A stretch of 8,044 nt of DNA from Microcaldota archaeon (GTDB lineage: Archaea; Micrarchaeota; Micrarchaeia; Anstonellales; Anstonellaceae), in assembly GCA_023248665.1 (NCBI GenBank), contig JAHFEC010000050.1:1-8044 (forward strand), in the 5' to 3' direction. A model generated the notes under the pieces. The model did no database searches and was not told the origin of the DNA. It worked only from the letters and a program-made list of their open reading frames with translations. This document shows positions 1 through 5,017 of the stretch, in pieces (position 1 is the stretch's first letter; the number at the start of each line of letters is the position of its first letter). A program made the position numbers and the translations under genes.

Positions 1-2
1 CC

Positions 3-857
3 GATCCGGTTCGCCTGGTGGGTTTGAGCGCCATCCTCTCCGCCATCGCCCTCGTGGTCTTCTATCTCTACCGGGGCTCCGCGTCCCTCGCCAAATACGG
101 CCTGCTGACCTTCCTCCTGGGCCTGGGCTTCTTCTCGGCGACCACTTATTATCCCGGCCTCTCTTTCGCCCCGCCCTACGCCTACCAGCCGCTCTCGCCC
201 GGCGCGGACCAGGCCTTGCGATGGCTCGCAAGCCACGAGCCCGCCCCCGTGCCGGACGGGTCCTTCGCGGCCCCGGCTTACGCCGTTCCTTCTTCCGCGA
301 CGGCCCGGGTGGAAGTCTTCGCCCCCGATGCGGCCGTGCGGCTGGCCACCAACCGCTCGCTCGCCTCCAATGACACGGCGTTCGTGCGATGGCTGGCTTC
401 CGCCAACATGACCCCGCGCCCGTTCTCGCGCGGCGATTACGTGATCGCCGACAGCCTGATGTTCGAGCGCATCCAGTCCAATTCGAGCATTCTCGACCGC
501 TCGTGGACCCTCATCCCCCTGCAATACGCCCGCCAGAGCGTGTCGGGCAGCACCACGTTCGCCACCTTCGTTTCCAGCCAAGGGTATGCCATCATGCAGG
601 CGATCGATCCGAACATGATGCCCACGAGCGATTCGGCCATCCTCTTCGATCCGGGCCAGTACAATTATCCCAACGAGATGGTGCGCGGCGACGTCGGGCT
701 GATGATGCCCGGCCAGGGCGCGAACGCCTCCGGCCAGCTCCTGCTCTGGTACAACCGCGAATACAACAGCAACGCGGTGCGCATCTACGCCCAGAATTCG
801 ACCTTCGAGCAAATCTATTCCAAGGACGGCACGACCGTCTTTAAGGTGATCTCATAG
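3..857 (+). CDS. STT3/AglB-like membrane protein, C-terminal part (5' end cut by window)
   Basis: The frame is open to the left edge (codons DPVRL precede the first GTG at 18), so this is the end of a longer membrane protein; residues are numbered from that GTG. Two hydrophobic segments are visible (about 4-18 and 27-45), followed by a soluble domain of about 230 residues, probably outside the cell. I relate it to STT3/AglB oligosaccharyltransferases by pattern: an ALRWLASHEP segment (66-75) where the family has an 'al.WL..ntP' stretch, then RLATNRSLASNDT (108-120), then YVIADSLMF (141-149), and a C-terminal end (AVRIYAQNSTFEQIYSKDG, then TVFKVIS) like the family's closing strands. The catalytic WWDYG motif expected between residues 85 and 108 is absent. 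Six N-x-S/T sequons occur (N112, N118, N130, N155, N236, N260). The stop overlaps the next gene by 4 bases, implying coupled expression. Alternatives are another GT-C glycosyltransferase or an STT3 paralogue without catalysis. The membrane protein call is firm; the family is moderate. Confidence 0.55.
   Translation, partial: DPVRLVGLSAILSAIALVVFYLYRGSASLAKYGLLTFLLGLGFFSATTYYPGLSFAPPYAYQPLSPGADQALRWLASHEPAPVPDGSFAAPAYAVPSSATARVEVFAPDAAVRLATNRSLASNDTAFVRWLASANMTPRPFSRGDYVIADSLMFERIQSNSSILDRSWTLIPLQYARQSVSGSTTFATFVSSQGYAIMQAIDPNMMPTSDSAILFDPGQYNYPNEMVRGDVGLMMPGQGANASGQLLLWYNREYNSNAVRIYAQNSTFEQIYSKDGTTVFKVIS
844..851 (+). promoter_or_regulatory. Ribosome binding site for the GlcNAc-1-P transferase
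   Basis: The octamer AGGTGATC is complementary to the conserved GAUCACCU end of archaeal 16S rRNA. Its GGTG core (845-848) ends 5 bases before the ATA at 854, a normal distance, but 20 bases before the next possible start (CTG 869). The site lies inside the last codons of the upstream gene, so it decides the start and suggests translational coupling. Confidence 0.6.
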
Positions 858-1828
858 AAGAGTTTTTCCTGCCCCTCGTATTCCTCGCCTCCCTCGTCCT
901 CTCGGCCTTCACGCTTGCCAAGATCCTCCCGAAGCTCCAGGCGGCCGGCATGGTCGGACACGACATGCACAAGCCGGGCCATGTGGAGGTGCCCGAGATG
1001 GGCGGCATCGCCATCGTCGTGGGCTTCACCGGCGCCGCGTTCTTCGGCATCTTCCTGCAGGTCATCTTCCACTTCCAGTTCCATCTCGCCTACATCCTCG
1101 CCGCCCTCCTCACCATCGCCATCGTCGCCATCATCGGCATCTTCGACGACCTCTTCGAGCTGAGCCAGCGCGTCAAGGCTTTCCTGCCGCTGGCCGCCGC
1201 CATGCCGCTCGTGGCCATCGCCGTCTCGCGCGGCGTGAACACCATCTACCTCCCCTTCTTCGGCCTCGTGGATTTCGGCCTGCTCTACCCCTTCCTGCTC
1301 GTCCCCGTGGCCGTGGCGGTGTGCTCGAACCTGACCAACATGATGGCCGGTTTCAACGGCCTTGAGGCCGGGCTCGGCCTGATCATCTTCGCCACCTTGA
1401 CGCTGGTCGCCCTCTCGCATGCGCAGATCGAGATGGCCTTCATATCCGCGTGCATGATGGGGGCGCTCGCCGGATTCCTCCTCTTCAACTGGTATCCGGC
1501 CAAGGTGTTCATCGGCGACGTGGGCACGCTCTCCATCGGCGCGGCCCTCGCGGCCGCCGTCATCCTTTCGGACTACAAGGCCGCCGGCGCCATCCTGGTC
1601 ATCCCGTATGTCGCGGATTTCTTCATCAAGCTGGCCAACCGCTTCCCCAAGAGCTTCGCCGAATACAAGGATGGCAAGCTCTACGCGCCCCGCGGGAAAA
1701 TCAAGGGCCTCAACCACCTCCTCCTCAACGCGTTCGGCGGCTTGAGCGAAAAACAGCTGGTGTACGCCTTCTTCGGCATTGAGATCATCTTCTCGGCCAT
1801 CGTGCTGGCGCTGTATATGCAGGTATGA
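854..1828 (+). CDS. GlcNAc-1-phosphate transferase (GPT/AglH-like, MraY/WecA superfamily)
   Basis: This polytopic membrane enzyme would transfer a sugar-1-phosphate, usually GlcNAc-1-P from UDP-GlcNAc, onto dolichyl phosphate, the first step of N-glycan assembly. Family marks in order: GMVGHDMHKPG with PEMGG (residues 32-49), the Asp pair FDDLFELSQRVK (D98, D99), the NLTNMMAGFNGLE block (N159, N162, N168) and NWYPAKVFIGDVGT (D222). The AGFNGLE form is the archaeal/eukaryotic type rather than bacterial MraY. The first ATG (950) would start at the conserved GMVGHD motif and lose the first membrane helix. Reading upstream in frame restores FFLPLVFLASLVLSAFTLAK; the frame is closed by a TAA at 842 and offers only ATA (854) or CTG (869). 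I choose ATA because it has a near-perfect ribosome site and overlaps the previous stop as ATAG. The product would be 324 aa, usual for the family. The function is confident; the start is less so. Confidence 0.9.
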   Translation: MEEFFLPLVFLASLVLSAFTLAKILPKLQAAGMVGHDMHKPGHVEVPEMGGIAIVVGFTGAAFFGIFLQVIFHFQFHLAYILAALLTIAIVAIIGIFDDLFELSQRVKAFLPLAAAMPLVAIAVSRGVNTIYLPFFGLVDFGLLYPFLLVPVAVAVCSNLTNMMAGFNGLEAGLGLIIFATLTLVALSHAQIEMAFISACMMGALAGFLLFNWYPAKVFIGDVGTLSIGAALAAAVILSDYKAAGAILVIPYVADFFIKLANRFPKSFAEYKDGKLYAPRGKIKGLNHLLLNAFGGLSEKQLVYAFFGIEIIFSAIVLALYMQV

Positions 1829-1865
1829 CCAAAAACAAGAATTCGTGAAAAATACTCTGGTGGGA

Positions 1866-1871
1866 GAGGTG
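1866..1871 (+). promoter_or_regulatory. Ribosome binding site for unknown gene at 1877
   Basis: GAGGTG lies 5 bases before the GTG at 1877 and supports that start. An A/T-rich GAAAAATACT (1847-1856) is centred about 25 bases before the same GTG and could be a TATA box, but a leaderless message would then leave the ribosome site unused. Transcription from upstream is equally possible. Confidence 0.5.
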
Positions 1872-1876
1872 TCGCT

Positions 1877-2335
1877 GTGCTGATATTCATCCATTCCAAA
1901 GACCGCCAGTCCGAGCTGATTTCCCTCTCCCAGAATCAGAAGCTGCCCAAAAAGCAGAAAGCCGTCCTCGAGCTGGCCTCTCTTGTCCTGACCGGACGGG
2001 CGGCGGACAAGCCGCGCATCCAGAAGCTGCTGGGCAGTCTAGACACCGGATTCCATCTCCATCACCCGCCCAGCGTCGAGGGGCCCATGTGGATGAATTC
2101 CGGCCCGATGTATTCGGCCTTCATCTCCAGCATGTACATCAATGATGAGCGGCGGACCTTCAACATCCACGTGGATTTCGTGTATGATGCCTCCGAAGGA
2201 AAAGACGATGGCTCTGAAGGAAGCGGGTCCGCTCTGCCGCGAGGCTCGCAAGCCAGCGCGCATATCTTCTTGAGCGATCTGGACATGTCCCGGAAATCCA
2301 TCATCGTCGAAGGGCAGCGATTCACAATCGACTGA
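1877..2335 (+). CDS. Unknown protein, 152 aa
   Basis: I do not recognise this protein. It starts at GTG with a GAGGTG site 5 bases ahead and lies 48 bases after the GlcNAc-1-P transferase on the same strand, so it could be the tail of that operon. It looks soluble: there is no signal peptide or membrane helix after the short hydrophobic start MLIFI. Residues 10-52 are rich in Lys, Gln and Leu and look helical. Residues 59-66 hold a histidine/proline cluster (FHLHHPPS). A segment rich in aromatic and Met residues (MWMNSGPMYSAF) and beta-like stretches (TFNIHVDFVY) follow. Residues 104-127 form an acidic Gly/Ser-rich linker, before a final beta-like stretch ending SIIVEGQRFTID. A hand count of one 60-base block gives about 55% GC, below the 65-73% sampled in the GlcNAc transferase and flippase genes. 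No function is proposed. Confidence 0.75.
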   Translation: MLIFIHSKDRQSELISLSQNQKLPKKQKAVLELASLVLTGRAADKPRIQKLLGSLDTGFHLHHPPSVEGPMWMNSGPMYSAFISSMYINDERRTFNIHVDFVYDASEGKDDGSEGSGSALPRGSQASAHIFLSDLDMSRKSIIVEGQRFTID

Positions 2336-2352
2336 AAACGGGTTCTGGCCTA

Positions 2353-2376
2353 AAACCGCGTTTACCATGCCGGTTT
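2353..2376. repeat. Short inverted repeat between the two unknown genes
   Basis: AAACCG (2353-2358) is mirrored exactly by CGGTTT (2371-2376) across 12 bases. It is followed by an A/T-rich run with TTTATTAATATAT. It could be a weak terminator for the gene ending at 2335, or an operator next to the promoter of the gene at 2414. A six-base arm can occur by chance. Confidence 0.3.
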
Positions 2377-2406
2377 ATTAATATATCCATATAGCATTAT
2401 TTATAG
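2373..2406 (+). promoter_or_regulatory. A/T-rich promoter with two TATA-like boxes
   Basis: This is the most A/T-rich stretch of the window. It holds TTTATTAATATATCC (2374-2388) and TTATTTATAG (2397-2406). The second is centred about 24 bases before the ATG at 2426, the usual spacing for leaderless archaeal transcripts. The first would start transcription near 2405 and leave a short leader ahead of the ATG at 2414 or 2426. It implies that the gene at 2414 is expressed separately from the genes upstream. Confidence 0.5.
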
Positions 2407-2413
2407 CAACTAA

Positions 2414-3265
2414 ATGGTGTTTCATATGGCGGCTCCAAATCCATCATATAAGAATAATCAGACATACCAAAATCCGAGCATATCCATCCATGCCCGCTTC
2501 TCGGATAAGGCCGGGAAGAGCAATGCCGGTATCGGCCAAGACGACGCGATCGCCGCGTCCATCGCCGCAAAAAAGCCGATCATCAACATCTTCGAGGGCC
2601 GGGCGATTCTTTCCCGCCGGGAAGAACCGGATGCGCTCAAGGATGTTTTTCCCATCAACACCGGCATCTATGTCGCCCACGTGCAGCCCGGTATGACGTT
2701 CCGCGAATCGAACCTCAAGGATGACGGGGCGTACGCCTTGTTTTATGACGAAAAAAGCGCCATCACCTACCGGTTTCCGATTCCGGCCGATTACCGTGAC
2801 ATGAAAGACTGCTTATGTGCCCTCCCGATGCAGTTCAACGGACAAGAACCGTCTTATGAAATGTCGCGTCCCTCGGATGTGGGGGGGCGAACTGAAAAGG
2901 AGCTTCTGGTTGGGCATGAGGACAACATAGCGGCCATCCCGGATTTCCCATCAAAATACGGGTTTTTCAATATCGAGGATTCGATCGGCATGGCATCCGG
3001 CCCCCGGCTTGAAGATGAAATGGACCGCTCTCCCTGCTATTTGCTGCGCCACCAAGGCGCATACAACGGCCTTGTCGTGGTCGGGGAGTATCTTAACGAC
3101 TGGCCCCGCTATCTCTGGCCGAAATACCTCACGCTCGAGGCAAGCCATGCGGATAAACTGGGCCTGATCCTGCGCGAAGACGCCCGCGTGCCAGCCCTTG
3201 GCGCGGAACCGGCAGGCCATCCGATCCGCGAGGCTAACGCGTCGTATGCGCATATCTCGGGCTAA
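2414..3265 (+). CDS. Unknown protein, up to 283 aa
   Basis: I do not recognise this protein. Two in-frame ATGs are possible: 2414, and 2426, which has GGTG 6 bases ahead (2416-2419) and also sits about 24 bases from a TATA-like box; 2426 may be the true start (279 aa). There is no signal peptide or membrane helix, so it is probably cytoplasmic. The first 50 residues are polar and low in complexity (Asn, Ser, Lys, Gln), then KPIINIFEGRAIL (54-66) begins a folded region. Three cysteines occur (C133, C135, C208), two as CLC. The C-terminal third is rich in aromatic residues (EYLNDWPRYLWPKYL, 225-239). A run of seven G (2881-2887) encodes Gly-Gly at 157-158 and could be prone to slippage. One 60-base block gives about 52% GC, below the glycan genes. 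Its stop lies 16 bases from that of the convergent nucleotidyltransferase. No function is proposed. Confidence 0.75.
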   Translation: MVFHMAAPNPSYKNNQTYQNPSISIHARFSDKAGKSNAGIGQDDAIAASIAAKKPIINIFEGRAILSRREEPDALKDVFPINTGIYVAHVQPGMTFRESNLKDDGAYALFYDEKSAITYRFPIPADYRDMKDCLCALPMQFNGQEPSYEMSRPSDVGGRTEKELLVGHEDNIAAIPDFPSKYGFFNIEDSIGMASGPRLEDEMDRSPCYLLRHQGAYNGLVVVGEYLNDWPRYLWPKYLTLEASHADKLGLILREDARVPALGAEPAGHPIREANASYAHISG

Positions 3266-3281
3266 AATCCTCATCCAAAAC

Positions 3282-3989
3282 TCATTCGAGTTCCCCGACC
3301 ATTTCCATGACCGTGACCATCTCGTTGATCTTCTCGTAATCGGCCGGCCGCCCGATGTCCAGCCAGTATTCGTCGAACACGAATCCGCCGATCTGCTGCT
3401 TGCCGGCCAATAACCGGGGGAAGACGTTTTTGGCGAAATCCTCTTTCGGCTTGATGTAGTCGAATATCTTCGGCTCGAACACATAGACGCCGGCATTCAC
3501 CAAATTGCGCACGATCGGCTTCTCCTCGAACGAGACGATGCGGTTCGAGTCGTCCACCTTCGCCACGCCGTATTCGAGCGGCACGCCGGTGCGTTTCAAT
3601 GCCACCGTGGCGATGCCGCCGGCCTTCTTGTGGAATTCCCTCATCTTCCTGAGGTTCAGGCGCGAGAGGTGGTCGCCCATCTGCACCACGAACGGCTCGT
3701 TGGCCCATTTCTTCAAGGGAGCGATGGAGCCGGCCGTGCCGGCTTCCCCCTCCTCGATCGCATACTGGATCTTCACGCCCAGTTTCGAGCCGTTGCCGAA
3801 GTAGTCCATAATCTGCTCCTTGAGGTAGCCCACGGTCATGTAGATGTCATCAAAGCCGTTCTTCTTAAGGTGCCGCACGACGTATTCGAGGATCGGCTTG
3901 CCGCCCAGCGGCAGCATGGGCTTGGGCGTGCTATACGTGAGCGGGCGAAGGCGCGTGCCCTGCCCCCCGCAACAGATGATGGCTTTCAT
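3282..3989 (-). CDS. Sugar-1-phosphate nucleotidyltransferase
   Basis: This cytoplasmic enzyme would make a nucleotide sugar from a sugar-1-phosphate and an NTP, releasing pyrophosphate. The NTP-transferase signature is clear: CGGQGTRLRPLT (7-18) with PKPMLPLGGKPILEY (22-36), GTAGSI (84-89), MGDHLS (104-109) in the place of the usual 'NGD' metal site, then FEEKP, NAGVYVFEP and YWLDIGRPADY. At 235 aa it is a bare catalytic domain without the C-terminal left-handed beta-helix that GlmU-like enzymes and many archaeal homologues carry, so it has no built-in acetyltransferase. The ATG at 3989 is chosen because it begins directly at MKAIICCGG and has GAGGTG 7 bases ahead; the longer frame from 4055 runs into the ATPase gene. 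It lies 11 bases after the ATPase and is probably the last gene of the mutase operon. Substrate (glucose-1-P, mannose-1-P or GlcNAc-1-P) and nucleotide (dTTP, UTP or GTP) cannot be fixed from sequence. Confidence 0.92.
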   Translation of the reverse strand: MKAIICCGGQGTRLRPLTYSTPKPMLPLGGKPILEYVVRHLKKNGFDDIYMTVGYLKEQIMDYFGNGSKLGVKIQYAIEEGEAGTAGSIAPLKKWANEPFVVQMGDHLSRLNLRKMREFHKKAGGIATVALKRTGVPLEYGVAKVDDSNRIVSFEEKPIVRNLVNAGVYVFEPKIFDYIKPKEDFAKNVFPRLLAGKQQIGGFVFDEYWLDIGRPADYEKINEMVTVMEMVGELE

Positions 3990-3996
3990 GCAAAAA

Positions 3997-4002
3997 CACC
4001 TC
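3997..4002 (-). promoter_or_regulatory. Ribosome binding site for the nucleotidyltransferase
   Basis: On the minus strand GAGGTG lies 7 bases before the ATG at 3989 and shares bases with the TGA stop of the ATPase gene (4003-4001). This fixes the start and points to translation from one message. Confidence 0.65.
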
Positions 4003-4987
4003 AATGAAGTTTCTCTATGATTTTTTTTGCTATGTTCGAATATTCCACTTCGCATTTACGGACCGAGTCGGCATGCGTGCCTATCACTCCGTCTTTTGTG
4101 GTCAGCTCGAATATCGGTTTCAGTGCAGTCTGGGACATCGGGGCGAGGCTGTGGTAGTTCTTCATGTCCCCAATATGATACTGGTTTCCATTGAGCCGTA
4201 TAACAAGGCCACGATCCACTGCCGAGAGCTTATCTACGATGTCCAGTTTTATCTTCCCGGGGATAATTTCTGCCCATTTTGACCAAGCGATCGTCTTTCG
4301 CTGGCGGTAGATATTGAACTGGGCTGTTACATATCCCGCGAAGACAGGTTTTCCAAGCTGTACCTTGAACGGTTTGGTCGGGAAACGGGAAACTGCCCCG
4401 GACCATTCGCCCATCCACTTTACAAATGTGGTCCCGATATTACCCAAACCTCTGATCGAGAAGAGATCGGGAACCATCGGGACGATAAAATAGTCGCAAC
4501 CCAAGAGAACCGCGCGATTTAAGGCACCCAAGTTCGGTCCGACATCAATCAGGACGTAATCAATATTGTTCGCCCCTGCCCAATTCTCGATGAAACGGTA
4601 AATTGCAGACGTGACCCTGAAACCGTTTTCGCGGCCCGCCAAAACATCTACCCAGCGCTCAGACAGGAACTGTTCAAATTCACTCAAGAGCAAATCTCCG
4701 GGCAGAATCCAGATATTCCGATCATTAATTTTGTGCGGCACGACCTTCTGATCAATTTCGCCAACCCCGCTTATCAGAGGGGCAACTACATGGTAGATGC
4801 TTCCACGCCCTCTCCAAAACAAGTCAATCTCCTCGTCGCTACACATATATGACGTAAGATTACATTGGGGGTCAGCATCCACAAACAAGATTCTTTTTCC
4901 TCGTTTCTCCAGTGCATAACCTAGATGTTCGATGAAGGTCGTCTTTCCGACCCCCCCTTTGTTGTTGAAAAGGACAAGTTGTTTCAT
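4001..4987 (-). CDS. Orphan ParA/MinD-like ATPase
   Basis: This is a P-loop ATPase of the ParA/MinD (SIMIBI) class. Visible are the deviant Walker A KGGVGKTT (10-17, with signature Lys K10), the A' motif VDADPQCNLT (36-45) and a Walker B-type YVLIDVGPNLG (144-154, D148). At 328 aa it is longer than MinD or small plasmid ParA, has no N-terminal DNA-binding domain, and no ParB or parS-like repeat is nearby. The C-terminal half (FAGYVTAQFNIYRQRK; YHSLAPMSQ; KPIFELT) resembles, from memory, stand-alone ParA proteins of about 300-400 aa found in accessory regions of many genomes, whose role is not settled. It sits between the mutase (30 bases) and the nucleotidyltransferase (11 bases), all in one direction. 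Sampled GC is about 45-52%, well below the 65-73% sampled in glycan genes, suggesting later acquisition. The start at 4987 has GGTGGTG 5 bases ahead. The ATPase call is firm; a chromosome partition role is not supported. Confidence 0.9.
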   Translation of the reverse strand: MKQLVLFNNKGGVGKTTFIEHLGYALEKRGKRILFVDADPQCNLTSYMCSDEEIDLFWRGRGSIYHVVAPLISGVGEIDQKVVPHKINDRNIWILPGDLLLSEFEQFLSERWVDVLAGRENGFRVTSAIYRFIENWAGANNIDYVLIDVGPNLGALNRAVLLGCDYFIVPMVPDLFSIRGLGNIGTTFVKWMGEWSGAVSRFPTKPFKVQLGKPVFAGYVTAQFNIYRQRKTIAWSKWAEIIPGKIKLDIVDKLSAVDRGLVIRLNGNQYHIGDMKNYHSLAPMSQTALKPIFELTTKDGVIGTHADSVRKCEVEYSNIAKKIIEKLH

Positions 4988-4992
4988 ATCCC

Positions 4993-4999
4993 CACCACC
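4993..4999 (-). promoter_or_regulatory. Ribosome binding site for the ParA-like ATPase
   Basis: On the minus strand GGTGGTG ends 5 bases before the ATG at 4987, in the 30-base gap after the mutase stop. No TATA-like box is visible in that gap, so the gene is probably translated from the mutase message. Confidence 0.5.
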
Positions 5000-5017
5000 G
5001 ACGCATCTGCTCCCCGG

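Noticed and set aside
815..1894. Long minus-strand frame opposite the GlcNAc-1-P transferase
   Set aside because: Its translation is dominated by Glu, Asp, Gly, His and Arg, typical of the antisense frame of a GC-rich membrane-protein gene; the plus strand has clear family motifs.
3990..4055. Longer N-terminus for the nucleotidyltransferase starting at 4055
   Set aside because: It overlaps the end of the ATPase gene, has no family similarity, and the ATG at 3989 has a good ribosome site right before the MKAIICCGG motif.
4001..4987. A plasmid or chromosome partition locus
   Set aside because: There is no ParB gene, no parS-like repeat and no origin signal; the ATPase is flanked by sugar-nucleotide genes.
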